From an uncultured Bacteroidota bacterium (GTDB taxonomy: Bacteria; Bacteroidota; Bacteroidia; Chitinophagales; Chitinophagaceae), in the NCBI GenBank assembly GCA_903825065.1, contig CAIJZG010000288.1, forward strand, positions 1 to 23,594: a stretch of 23,594 nucleotides of DNA, written 5' to 3'. Shown here piece by piece: positions 15,602 through 23,594 of the stretch (its first letter is position 1; every line of letters starts with the position of its first letter). A program made the position numbers and the translations under genes. The notes under the pieces were generated by a model. That model was not told the origin of the DNA. It did no database searches and was given only the letters and a program-made list of their open reading frames with translations.

Positions 15602-16171
15602 TCAAATAATTTGTAAATGTGAAAGACTTAATTCAGGATATTTTCCTTGAACAGGGGCGAAATAATTAATTATTTTTTTGAAGTCTGCTGCCTCATCTTT
15701 ACTCGTATAAAAGGGCTCTTCCATTCTAATTTCTTTCTTGGCATAGTCAAATGCAACCATCACAATGGGTACATTTGCTTTTTGAGCGATAAAATAAAAT
15801 CCGGTTCTAAGGCGCTCTACTTTCTTTCGAGTTCCTTCGGGAGAAAGGGCTAATAAAAATTCGGAATGATTATTAAAAAGATCTACGGCCTGTTCAACCA
15901 TATTTTTTTTACTAAAACGATCAACAGGATGTCCTCCAAAATAACGCAGCAAATATCCACCGGGTCCTTTGAATAGTTCTTGCTTTCCGAAAAACTGCAG
16001 TGATTTTAATCTTAGAATACTTCTAGCTGCAAGACCAATAAATAAATCGTCTACACAAGTATGCGGTGCAACGATAATGACTGCTTTTGGTATATTAATA
16101 GGAAATTGCACGCTAATTTTCCATCCAATAATACGAAAATAGAGTTTCCAGAGAAATCTCATAAGCAGCAA
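15602..16171 (-). CDS. Short PlsC-like 1-acyl-glycerol-3-phosphate acyltransferase family protein
   Basis: A 189-residue acyltransferase that would transfer a fatty acyl group to a lysophospholipid or similar acceptor at the inner membrane. The HX4D catalytic motif is His37-Asp42 in APHTCVDDL. The acceptor-binding motif is PEGTRKK (111-117), and GGHPVDRF (79-86) lies between them. Members of the classic PlsC family are usually 230-270 residues, so this is the compact form, with only one weak hydrophobic N-terminal stretch. The ATG at 16169-16171 fits. The synthetase begins 11 bases after its stop, a clear operon. The substrate is inferred from family; I cannot tell lysophosphatidate from other acceptors. 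Confidence 0.85.
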   Translation of the reverse strand: MLLMRFLWKLYFRIIGWKISVQFPINIPKAVIIVAPHTCVDDLFIGLAARSILRLKSLQFFGKQELFKGPGGYLLRYFGGHPVDRFSKKNMVEQAVDLFNNHSEFLLALSPEGTRKKVERLRTGFYFIAQKANVPIVMVAFDYAKKEIRMEEPFYTSKDEAADFKKIINYFAPVQGKYPELSLSHLQII

Positions 16172-16287
16172 TCTTTAAATAACAAGTTAAGATTTGCTTT
16201 TGATTTTAAGTACAAAAAAAATTCGTCAAATCAGATGAAATTGAACAATTTTATATTAGTTTACAGTTTTACGCTAAAACCCCTACA

Positions 16288-16758
16288 ATGTCTAATTTCC
16301 GAGGCTTTATTGGCTCAGAGCTTTTGGCTATTAAACAGCATCTAGCCTCGATAAAAAGTGCCATCCCGAATAAAGTCAAACTATTACCCTCTGAAAGAAG
16401 AAGTTTATTCAAATTACACTTAAAAAGAAAAGATTTTGCATTAAAAGCCATCGCGTTAATGCGAAAGAGTCCAAGCTCAGCACCTAGTTATGTTGATATC
16501 CAAGCCTGTAATAATTATATGTTGTTATTTGAACAATACACCGAATTAATGGTGGAAGTAGATGCCGTAAAAAGACATCTTGAAGATGCAAGATTATTAG
16601 TGGGCCATGAAATTTTAAAACAAACTCGTTCTTATTTTCAGAATGCAAAGAATGGAGCTGATTTAGGTGATCATCATTTTGAAAAAATAGTTGAATCTCT
16701 AAAACCTTTCTATGCTGTTGGAAGAAACAGTAAAAAATTAGAAGAAGAGCGAGAATAA
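16288..16758 (+). CDS. Unrecognised small helical protein
   Basis: A 156-residue soluble protein that I do not recognise. It is rich in Lys, Glu, Leu and Ala, with no signal peptide, no membrane segment, no Cys pair and no obvious catalytic motif. Predicted by eye it is almost all helix, with a basic stretch near residues 38-60 (SERRSLFKLHLKRKDFALK) and amphipathic helices near 70-110. The ATG at 16288 follows a 116-base gap shared with the divergent acyltransferase gene. The reading frame is sustained and codon use looks like its neighbours, so it is likely a real gene. The LytS-type kinase begins 123 bases downstream, too far to argue operon membership strongly. No function is assigned. Confidence 0.65.
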   Translation: MSNFRGFIGSELLAIKQHLASIKSAIPNKVKLLPSERRSLFKLHLKRKDFALKAIALMRKSPSSAPSYVDIQACNNYMLLFEQYTELMVEVDAVKRHLEDARLLVGHEILKQTRSYFQNAKNGADLGDHHFEKIVESLKPFYAVGRNSKKLEEERE

Positions 16759-16881
16759 TAAAGTTGGCAATCCCTGAATCTGCGCTTTTATCCATTTATT
16801 GAGGCACTCAAATAAAGAAATATTTTATATATCAATTTTATGGCAAATTTGTGGTGGTGATAAAGTCAAATCCATAAAATA

Positions 16882-17952
16882 ATGAACAAGTACTTTAGAA
16901 TTGACAAGATTAGCAGAAAAAAACTATACTGGATTTTCCAGGCATGTGGTTGGCTTGCTATGTTGTTTTATGAATTGATTAATTATGTAGGTTTAGGTTT
17001 CTTTACTGTTCCAGATTATTTATCCCTGATGTGCTTAACAGTTATAGCCATGTTATTCACGCATCTTTACAGATATATTATCAATCACTCTAATTTTAAC
17101 AGACAAGCCTATATTTTTCAATTCTTTTGGATGATTGTGAGTTGGATAATTCTGTCCTTACTGATTCCATTAACAGGCACTTTTCTATATCATTTCATCA
17201 ATCATAAAGTAAAGCTTAGCTTTTTTAATCTAAACTTTTTTATGAATGTGATTAACTGGAGTCGATACCTGGTTGTTTGGTTACTAATGTACCATATCTC
17301 TAAATTCTTGTACTATAAGTCAAGAGCAGATTTGCGCCAACTGCATACTGTGCTTGAATTACAGACCGCACAATTGGAAATATTGCGTCTACAATTAAAT
17401 CCACATTTTTTATTTAATGCATTAAATAGTATTCGATCTCTGATAATTACTGACGGGGAACAAGCCAGAAATGCGACAACTTTATTATCACAACTTTTGC
17501 GGCATACCTTAAACTATGAAAAACAAATTTTTATATCGCTTCAGCAAGAATCAGATATTGTAAAAGATTATTTGGCTTTAGAAAAAATTAGATTTGAAGA
17601 GCGATTAGAATATTGTGTAGATATTGAACCGGTAATATATGACGTAACAGTACCCCCAAGTATACTATTAACACTTGCTGAAAATGCTATCAAACATGGT
17701 ATTAATAAATTAGTAAAAGGGGGAACCATAGTTGTGGAAGTGAAAAAGATGGAAAATCACATATTTATTTGTGTTACCAATAATGGTAAGATCACAGTAA
17801 ATGAAGATAAAGTTAGACAGGGAATAGGAATTTCTAACTTAAATAAGCGACTTAAGTTGTTTTATGCTTCACATCCCGAATTGGTATTACAGCAGGTAAA
17901 AGAAGATTTGGTAGCCGCAAGTATACAATTACCAATTGAGCATAATAATTGA
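16882..17952 (+). CDS. LytS-family sensor histidine kinase
   Basis: A membrane histidine kinase of 356 residues of the His_kinase (LytS/YehU) class. Four hydrophobic segments span about 15-150 (near 15-40, 48-66, 78-104 and 117-143), and a short coiled coil leads to the phospho-acceptor His175 in LQLNPHFLFNALNSI. The ATP-binding domain has LAENAIKHGINK (265-276, N-box Asn268) and GIGISNLNKRL (314-324), with the short G-box typical of this class. These kinases normally act through a LytTR-domain response regulator encoded next door. Here gmk follows instead after 52 bases and no LytTR gene occurs in the window, so the kinase looks orphaned. Confidence 0.9.
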   Translation: MNKYFRIDKISRKKLYWIFQACGWLAMLFYELINYVGLGFFTVPDYLSLMCLTVIAMLFTHLYRYIINHSNFNRQAYIFQFFWMIVSWIILSLLIPLTGTFLYHFINHKVKLSFFNLNFFMNVINWSRYLVVWLLMYHISKFLYYKSRADLRQLHTVLELQTAQLEILRLQLNPHFLFNALNSIRSLIITDGEQARNATTLLSQLLRHTLNYEKQIFISLQQESDIVKDYLALEKIRFEERLEYCVDIEPVIYDVTVPPSILLTLAENAIKHGINKLVKGGTIVVEVKKMENHIFICVTNNGKITVNEDKVRQGIGISNLNKRLKLFYASHPELVLQQVKEDLVAASIQLPIEHNN

Positions 17953-18004
17953 TTTTACTACTAGGATATTTATATAAATTGTTTCTTTACATGAAACCTA
18001 AGCC

Positions 18005-18580
18005 ATGATCCATTCACAAAACAAGATCATAATTATTACGGCACCTTCGGGAGCGGGAAAGTCTACCATCACTCATTATTTATTGAATAAGTATCCACAA
18101 CTTTCTTTTTCCATATCCGCTGCCACTAGAAGTCCTAGAGGTCAAGAAAAAGACGGAATTGATTACTATTTTTTGAGCGAGGCAGAATTCAAACATAAGA
18201 TTCATGAAGATGCGTTTTTGGAGTGGGAGATGGTATATGAAGGAAAGTATTATGGCACTCTTAAATCTGAATTAGATCGAATATGGGCAGCAGGGAAAGT
18301 GCCTATGCTAGATATTGATGTAAAAGGAGCTATACATGTACAGCAACACTTTGAAGACAACTGCCTTTCAATTTTTATTGAGCCACCCTCAGTAGAAGAG
18401 TTGCGCAAAAGATTAGAGAGCAGGGGCACAGAAACTCCAGAGAGCTTAGCTACCAGAATAAATAAAGCTAGCTATGAGATTTCTTTCAATCATCGGTTTA
18501 GCAAAACCATTGTTAACGATGAACTAAGTAAAGCCTGTGAAGAGACAGAGGCGGTTATTAAAGATTTCTTAGGTTGGTAA
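18005..18580 (+). CDS. gmk: Guanylate kinase
   Basis: Cytosolic enzyme converting GMP and ATP to GDP and ADP, essential for GTP supply. The P-loop APSGAGKST lies at residues 13-21. The GMP-binding signature SAATRSPRGQEKDGIDYYFL (38-57) is complete. EWEMVYEGKYYGT (70-82), LDIDVKGA and the lid region RLESRGTETPESLATRI are also present. At 191 residues it is a usual bacterial length. The ATG at 18005 gives the start MIHSQNK. The SDR gene follows after 20 bases, so the pair may be cotranscribed, probably with the M20 gene behind. Confidence 0.96.
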   Translation: MIHSQNKIIIITAPSGAGKSTITHYLLNKYPQLSFSISAATRSPRGQEKDGIDYYFLSEAEFKHKIHEDAFLEWEMVYEGKYYGTLKSELDRIWAAGKVPMLDIDVKGAIHVQQHFEDNCLSIFIEPPSVEELRKRLESRGTETPESLATRINKASYEISFNHRFSKTIVNDELSKACEETEAVIKDFLGW

Positions 18581-18600
18581 GATTGTTTTACTGAAATTTA

Positions 18601-19437
18601 ATGTCTAACAATTTTACTATGCCATTTACAAACAGAACCATTTTAATTACAGGTGCCAGCAGAGGAATTGGCAAAGCAATGGCTATTCGTTTAGCCAAAG
18701 AAGGTGCGAATATTGTGATTGCAGCTAAAAGTGTGGAAGAGGATCCAAGATTAGGAGGCACAATCTATTCTGCAGCTGCAGAAGTTGAAGCTGCTGGTGG
18801 GAAAGCGTTGGCGGTACAAGTGGATATCAGAAATGAAGAACAGATCCAAAGTATGGTGCAGCAAGCTGTTGAAAAATTTGGGGGGATAGATGTGGTTATC
18901 AATAACGCATCTGCTATTCAGTTAACTGGTACTGAGCAAACAGAAACAAAACGTTTCGATTTAATGCAAAGTATCAATGTGCGAGGTACATTCTTAGTGG
19001 TAAAACATTGCCTACCTTATTTACGCAAAGGTAAAAATCCACATATCATTACTTTATCTCCTCCTGTAAATTTAAATCCAAAATGGATGGGTGGACATAT
19101 TGCATATACCATTACTAAGTTCAATATGAGTATGTTGGCATTGGGTTGGTCGGCTGAATTAAAAGGTGCAGGAATTGCATCCAATGCTTTGTGGCCTAGA
19201 ACCACTATTGATACAGCCGCAGTGAGAAATTTATTAGGAGGAGAAACCTTAGCTAAGATGAGTAGAACGCCAGAAATCATTGCCGATGCGGTATATTTTA
19301 TTTTAAAGAAAAATGTATCACAGTGTACTGGTCATACTTTTATTGATGAAGAAGTTTTAGCTGGTGAAGGCATTACAGATTTAGAAAAATATTCAGTTGT
19401 GCCCGGTGCACATTTATATACCGACCTTTTTGTTTAA
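18601..19437 (+). CDS. HSDL2-like short-chain dehydrogenase/reductase
   Basis: A 278-residue NAD(P)-dependent oxidoreductase of the SDR superfamily. It shows the Rossmann motif TGASRGIG, the strand-4 motif NNASA and the catalytic YTITK. The segment LSPPVNLNPKWMGGH followed by the YxxxK and LGWSAELKG closely recalls the N-terminal domain of animal HSDL2. The serine of LSPP sits 16 residues before the catalytic Tyr instead of the usual 13, so the standard catalytic Ser is not in its normal place, as in HSDL2 itself. The SCP2 sterol-carrier domain of HSDL2 is absent. ATGs at 18601 and 18619 are both possible starts. The substrate is unknown, perhaps lipid-related. Confidence 0.87.
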   Translation: MSNNFTMPFTNRTILITGASRGIGKAMAIRLAKEGANIVIAAKSVEEDPRLGGTIYSAAAEVEAAGGKALAVQVDIRNEEQIQSMVQQAVEKFGGIDVVINNASAIQLTGTEQTETKRFDLMQSINVRGTFLVVKHCLPYLRKGKNPHIITLSPPVNLNPKWMGGHIAYTITKFNMSMLALGWSAELKGAGIASNALWPRTTIDTAAVRNLLGGETLAKMSRTPEIIADAVYFILKKNVSQCTGHTFIDEEVLAGEGITDLEKYSVVPGAHLYTDLFV

Positions 19438-19456
19438 TCATTACTAACTAAATCAC

Positions 19457-20929
19457 ATGAAAAAGATTGTTACTGCAGGTGCACTATGCCTTGCAACGGG
19501 ACTATTATTTGCGCAAAAGACAAAAACAAAACCTGCTGCAATTAATGGAGTTGACGTTTTAAAAACCCAAGCCATTCAAGATATACAAAGTGGATATACT
19601 GCTTACAAAAATGTGGCTTTGCAAATTTGGAACTTTGCTGAAGTGGGTTATAAGGAAACAAAAAGTTCTTTATTACTTCAACAGACTTTGAAAGATGCTG
19701 GCTTTAGTGTTCAATCCGGTGTGGCAGAAATTCCGACTGCTTTTGTAGCTACTTATGGTAGTGGTAAACCAGTAATTGGCATACTGGCTGAGTATGATGC
19801 CCTTCCTGGCTTAGCACAAAATGCAGTTCCTGAAAAATCTGTAATAGCAGGTAAAGATGCAGGTCATGGATGTGGCCATAATTTATTTGGTACTGCATCT
19901 GTAGCTGCTGGTATTGAAATCAAACAACTGATAGCATCTAAAAAATTTACCGGTACTATCAAAGTATTCGGTTGTCCTGCGGAAGAAGGAGGCAGTGGTA
20001 AAGTATATATGGTAAGAGCAGGATTATTTAATGATGTTGATGTAGCAGTACACTGGCATCCTGGAGATGCCAATGAAGTAACAATGATCAGTGCTCTAGC
20101 TAATACTTCTGCCAAGTTTCGTTTTCATGGAATATCTGCACACGCTTCAGCCTCACCAGAAAGAGGCAGGTCTGCCTTGGATGCAGTAGAATCGATGGAT
20201 TTTATGTCGAATATGATGCGTGAACATATACCACAGGAAACTAGAATACATTATGTAATCACCAATGGAGGTAAAGCACCTAATGTAGTTCCGGATTTTG
20301 CTGAAGTATTTTATTATGTGCGTCATCCTCAAAGAGATCAAGTGGTTTCAATTTTTGAACGTTTAGTAAAAACTGCGAAGGGTGCAGCATTGGGAACAGA
20401 AACTACTATGGACTATGAGATCATTGGAGGAACCCATGATCTTTTAATTAATCAAACATTGGGAGAAGCCATGCAAGCAAACCTTGAAAAAGTAGGAGGT
20501 GTTACTTATACGGAAGATGAAATTTTATTTGGCAAAAAATTACAATCAAGTTTCACTTTTAAAGCACCGGCAATAGAAAGGGCTGCTAGTATTGAGGCTT
20601 TGAAGAAAACCTCAGATAAACAAGTTGGACAAGGTTCAACAGATGTGGGTGATGTTAGTTATGCAGTACCTACTGTAGGTTTATCTGCTGCTACTTGGAT
20701 TCCGGGAACTCCTGCTCATAGCTGGCAAGCTGTTGCATGTGATGGAACTGAAATTGGTACAAAAGGAATGATGGTGGCAGCCAAAACAATGACGCTAACA
20801 GCAATCGATCTTTTTACGAATCCGGTTTTGATTCAAAAAGCAAAAGACGAATTTAAAATTGCAAAGGGCGACTATCAATATAAAGCTTTATTAGGTGATC
20901 GGAAGCCGGCTTTGAATTATAGAGACTAG
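19457..20929 (+). CDS. Exported M20-family amidohydrolase (AbgB-like)
   Basis: A metallohydrolase of 490 residues related to AbgB, the p-aminobenzoyl-glutamate hydrolase subunit, and other M20D aminoacylases. A signal peptide (MKKIVTAGALCLATGLLFAQ) sends it across the inner membrane; there is no lipobox. Metal ligands and catalytic residues are visible: HGCGHN (137-142), the Glu pair in PAEEGG (175-179), HWH (199-201), and a late His in TPAHSW. A dimerisation lid domain lies roughly at 215-330. The gene begins 19 bases after the SDR stop and ends before a clear terminator, so gmk-SDR-M20 forms a plausible operon. E. coli AbgB is cytosolic, so the export signal here suggests a different, periplasmic substrate. 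Confidence 0.88.
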   Translation: MKKIVTAGALCLATGLLFAQKTKTKPAAINGVDVLKTQAIQDIQSGYTAYKNVALQIWNFAEVGYKETKSSLLLQQTLKDAGFSVQSGVAEIPTAFVATYGSGKPVIGILAEYDALPGLAQNAVPEKSVIAGKDAGHGCGHNLFGTASVAAGIEIKQLIASKKFTGTIKVFGCPAEEGGSGKVYMVRAGLFNDVDVAVHWHPGDANEVTMISALANTSAKFRFHGISAHASASPERGRSALDAVESMDFMSNMMREHIPQETRIHYVITNGGKAPNVVPDFAEVFYYVRHPQRDQVVSIFERLVKTAKGAALGTETTMDYEIIGGTHDLLINQTLGEAMQANLEKVGGVTYTEDEILFGKKLQSSFTFKAPAIERAASIEALKKTSDKQVGQGSTDVGDVSYAVPTVGLSAATWIPGTPAHSWQAVACDGTEIGTKGMMVAAKTMTLTAIDLFTNPVLIQKAKDEFKIAKGDYQYKALLGDRKPALNYRD

Positions 20930-20965
20930 AATTTTTAAATAAGAAATAGGAGATAAGAGATAAAG

Positions 20966-20999
20966 AAAGGGGCTGTATCAAAAGATGCAGCCCCTTTTT
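20966..20999. terminator. Probable bidirectional terminator between convergent genes
   Basis: An 11-pair stem (GGGGCTGTATC at 20969-20979 with GATGCAGCCCC at 20984-20994, one U-G pair on the plus reading) closes an AAAA loop and is flanked by AAA and TTTTT, giving up to 14 pairs. It is 37 bases after the M20 gene stop. On the minus strand the run after the stem is TTTCTTT, so it could also stop transcripts of the M16 gene ending at 21017. Confidence 0.88.
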
Positions 21000-21016
21000 A
21001 TGATAATAACTAGATC

Positions 21017-23594
21017 TTATTTTTTATTAAAATCACCCCCATAAACTAAAATCAATTTTCCTGGTTTTATGTATTTAACCAGCGCCTGATTTACTTCTGC
21101 CAATTTTAGTGAAGTTACTTTTTTCTCCATATCTGTGTACCAGGTTAGATCGCGATTGATGTAGAGATAGGATTCTAACAAATTCGCAAGTTGTCCATCT
21201 ACACCGAGAGAAATCTTACGACCCTGTAACCAACTGTCTGTTGATTTTTTCAGCTCTTCTTCAGTAAATCCTTTATCGATGGCTTTGTTTATTTCTTGTT
21301 TCAAAGCACTATCTAAACGATTTTTATAAATTGGATTGAAGATGGCATACACTCCCCATTGTGCTGATTTATCTACACTTGAAGCCTGGAAGAAAGATCC
21401 TGCACCATAACTCATGCCTTCACTTTCTCTTAAACGCTTTGGAATACGTGAAGATAGAAATGCACCACCACCTAATAATTCATCGGCCATAGTTAAGGCA
21501 GGAAAATCAACATCTCCATCATTCATAGGAATATTCATAAATCCTAGAGCCATTGCATTTGCCTTGTCAGGAGTAAGTATGGTTTCGTCGCTTCCTACTA
21601 CATCAAAGTATTGACGAGGGATTCTTGTAAAGTTTGTTTTTGAATTCAATGATTGGAAAACAGAACTAATCGCTTTATCCGCGTCTTCTTGAACGAATTC
21701 TCCTACTAATGCACCTGTTCCAAAATTCGCTCCATAATGACTATTGTAGAAATCTTCTAAATCAGTTCTTTTTAATTTGTTTAAGGCAGCGATTTCTTCA
21801 TCAGCATCCATGGTATGATAAATACTTGATTTAGGATATCGCTCACTTTTTTGAGAAGCTAATATAGAAGCACGAAACTGTGGATCGTTTCTGTTGGCAT
21901 CTAGAGAGGCTTTTGTTTCTGCAATTAATTTTTCTAATTCATTTTGATCAAAAGAAGGATTACTAATAATTTCTTTAACCAAACCCATACATGCACTGAA
22001 GTGTGGCTTGTCTGTATTGATATTAATGTTTACCACCTGACCACTGCCTGAAATATTAATCTGTGATTTTATTTTATCTAGGCTATCATTCAGTTGTTTT
22101 TTACTCAGTGTTTTTGTACCATTTCGTAACATGGATGCGGTAATACTAATAATCACATCTTTATTTTCTAAACTTTTTTCATTACCGATGCGTAGTTTAA
22201 AATTGCCGATAATTTTTTCTCCTTTTGCAGGTTTTCTCAATAAAGCATATTTAAAACCATTCGATAATTTCTTATACTGGGTATTCTTTTTGATATTAGC
22301 TACACTGGTTTCGAAAGTCTCTGTTTGTTTTTTTACTTCCTTGCCTTTATAGTCCTTTACTAATGCATTGATATCTCCCACATCAGCCACTTTTACACGG
22401 TCAGGATTTTTGTCTGGTATAAATAGACCCCATGTTCTATTTGAAGGTTTGTAATAATTCTTAGCAAAATTTTGAACATCAGCCAGATTTAATTTTTCAA
22501 CTCTGTCGCGGTTAATAAAAAATAATCTCCAATCACCTGCGCCAATGGCTTCAGTTAGATTAATACATAAACTGATGGTATTGTTTGTTGTATTTTCAGT
22601 TCTTTTAATTAATGCATTCTTAGCTCTTTCTAATTCTTCAGAGGTAATGGTAGTTTTCCCAAGATTATCAAGGGTGGAAAGAAAAACCGTTTTTGCAGAA
22701 TCAATACTTTTTTCTTTTGGAATTTCTGCTTGCAAATATGTGAAGCCTGGATCTTTTAAAGCCAATAATTCCTGATCAACACTGGTAGCTAATTTTTTCT
22801 CAACAAGAGCTTTGTATAGAATTCCGGATGGATTATTTGTTAGAATATTTAGTAATGCTTGATTTGCTGCGTAGTCTTTATCAGAATAAGATGCTGTATG
22901 ATACATCATGCCCATATATTGAATATCACCAACTCTTTTAAGTTCTACGTAACGTTCACCATCTTGAACTGGTTCAACGGTATAAGTGGGTTGTAATACC
23001 CTTGATGGTTTTGGGATATTACTATAAAACTGTTGAATCCAAGCAAGTGCTTTAGCCTCATCGAATTTTCCTGCTACCATCAATACAGCATTATCTGGCT
23101 GATAATATTTTTTGTAAAATGCTCGAAGATTATCAACGGGCACTCTTTCGATATCCTCTTTGCTTCCAATGGTTGATTTTCCATAATTATGCCATAAGTA
23201 ACCACTTGCAATGATTCGTTCTTCTAAAACAGAACTCGGGTCGTTTTCTCCTGACTCAAATTCATTACGAACCACACTAAATTCTGTTTTTAATTCTTCT
23301 TTTAGGATCTGACTATTCACCATTCGATCAGATTCCATATCCAAAGCCCACTTTAAATTATCATCGCTTGCTGGAAGAACTTCGTAATAATTAGTTCGAT
23401 CATACCAAGTAGTGCCATTGGCAGATGCGCCTTTGTCGGCAATTGTTTTCTTGATGTCTTTATATCTTTTGGATGTTTTGAACATCATGTGTTCGAGTAA
23501 ATGCGCCATCCCGCTTTCTCCGTATCCTTCATGGCGAGAACCTACTAGGTAAACGATATTTACCACAACATTGTTTTGAGAATTATCAGGTAAC
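21017..23594 (-). CDS. M16-family zinc metallopeptidase, partial (N-terminus beyond right edge)
   Basis: A large two-domain insulinase-type protease of which about 858 residues are visible. The inverted zinc motif HxxEH is HLLEH, encoded at about 23489-23503, and the third ligand is the Glu of VVRNEFE some 76 residues later. The second, inactive M16 domain carries the substrate-pocket Arg-Tyr motif RLRESEGMSYGAGS. The apparent GTG start at 23564-23566 is not real: the frame stays open to the window edge and reads LPDNSQNNVV upstream, the conserved strand before the zinc helix. The start and probable signal peptide lie off the window. These proteins are usually periplasmic in Bacteroidota and degrade peptides. 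The C-terminus ends VYGGDFNKK, and a bidirectional hairpin follows. Confidence 0.93.
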   Translation of the reverse strand, partial: LPDNSQNNVVVNIVYLVGSRHEGYGESGMAHLLEHMMFKTSKRYKDIKKTIADKGASANGTTWYDRTNYYEVLPASDDNLKWALDMESDRMVNSQILKEELKTEFSVVRNEFESGENDPSSVLEERIIASGYLWHNYGKSTIGSKEDIERVPVDNLRAFYKKYYQPDNAVLMVAGKFDEAKALAWIQQFYSNIPKPSRVLQPTYTVEPVQDGERYVELKRVGDIQYMGMMYHTASYSDKDYAANQALLNILTNNPSGILYKALVEKKLATSVDQELLALKDPGFTYLQAEIPKEKSIDSAKTVFLSTLDNLGKTTITSEELERAKNALIKRTENTTNNTISLCINLTEAIGAGDWRLFFINRDRVEKLNLADVQNFAKNYYKPSNRTWGLFIPDKNPDRVKVADVGDINALVKDYKGKEVKKQTETFETSVANIKKNTQYKKLSNGFKYALLRKPAKGEKIIGNFKLRIGNEKSLENKDVIISITASMLRNGTKTLSKKQLNDSLDKIKSQINISGSGQVVNININTDKPHFSACMGLVKEIISNPSFDQNELEKLIAETKASLDANRNDPQFRASILASQKSERYPKSSIYHTMDADEEIAALNKLKRTDLEDFYNSHYGANFGTGALVGEFVQEDADKAISSVFQSLNSKTNFTRIPRQYFDVVGSDETILTPDKANAMALGFMNIPMNDGDVDFPALTMADELLGGGAFLSSRIPKRLRESEGMSYGAGSFFQASSVDKSAQWGVYAIFNPIYKNRLDSALKQEINKAIDKGFTEEELKKSTDSWLQGRKISLGVDGQLANLLESYLYINRDLTWYTDMEKKVTSLKLAEVNQALVKYIKPGKLILVYGGDFNKK

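Noticed and set aside
16484..16795. Minus-strand ORF of 103 codons
   Set aside because: It overlaps the 156-residue plus-strand gene, has a low-complexity hydrophobic N-terminus and no recognisable domain; it looks like a shadow.
23564..23566. GTG as the start of the M16 protease
   Set aside because: The frame continues open to the window edge, and the upstream residues match the conserved strand that precedes the zinc helix, so the gene is truncated by the window and does not start here.
1..23594. Defence system, prophage, transposon or biosynthetic cluster
   Set aside because: No transposase, integrase, nuclease/toxin pair, phage structural gene or multi-enzyme cluster was found on either strand; the genes are mostly housekeeping and envelope functions.

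Overview
The window is AT-rich DNA from a member of the Bacteroidota, most likely close to the Chitinophagaceae. The evidence is the absence of Shine-Dalgarno sequences before most starts, several promoter elements matching the Bacteroidota -7 consensus TAnnTTTG, and gene families typical of the phylum: a hybrid kinase with a periplasmic jelly-roll plus 7TM sensor, a LytS-type kinase, an OmpA-like lipoprotein, exported peptidases with 'AQ'-ending signal peptides, and Kdo/Kdo8N-type LPS genes. The genus cannot be fixed from the sequence alone. I see no rRNA, tRNA, CRISPR array, insertion sequence or phage gene. No stretch over 300 bases lacks a gene.

Layout. Positions 1-2334 (minus) form a compact operon read right to left: recX, a YafV/Nit2-like omega-amidase and a nagA gene cut by the left edge. 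Positions 2425-5763 (plus) hold a stand-alone response regulator, dnaN (DNA polymerase sliding clamp, ending in a strong terminator), a fatty acid hydroxylase-family membrane protein and kdsB. Positions 5862-8708 are a two-gene sugar unit: an MFS sugar porter and an exported GH32 beta-fructosidase. Positions 8784-10380 hold kdnB (Kdo 8-oxidase family) and a single-domain asparaginase-like protein.

Positions 10386-16171 (minus) hold a hybrid sensor kinase, an OmpA-like lipoprotein with a clear terminator, and an acyltransferase/acyl-CoA synthetase pair read left-going from 16171. Positions 16288-20929 (plus) hold an unrecognised small protein, a LytS-type kinase, gmk (guanylate kinase), an HSDL2-like SDR and an exported M20 amidohydrolase. 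A probably bidirectional terminator then separates these from a minus-strand M16 zinc protease cut by the right edge.

How the genes fit together. Most of this is envelope and housekeeping function. KdsB activates Kdo-type sugars for LPS, and KdnB oxidises C8 of Kdo on the way to 8-amino-Kdo. The aminotransferase partner KdnA is not in the window. The GH32 enzyme and the sugar porter form a plausible fructan or sucrose uptake pair placed between kdsB and kdnB. The PlsC-like acyltransferase and the acyl-CoA/ACP synthetase look like a fatty-acid salvage pair. Three two-component proteins (a lone receiver, a hybrid kinase and a LytS-like kinase) are encoded without adjacent partners. I found no convincing previously undescribed system. 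The most interesting points are the kdnB/kdsB context, the single-domain asparaginase and the unrecognised 156-residue protein.
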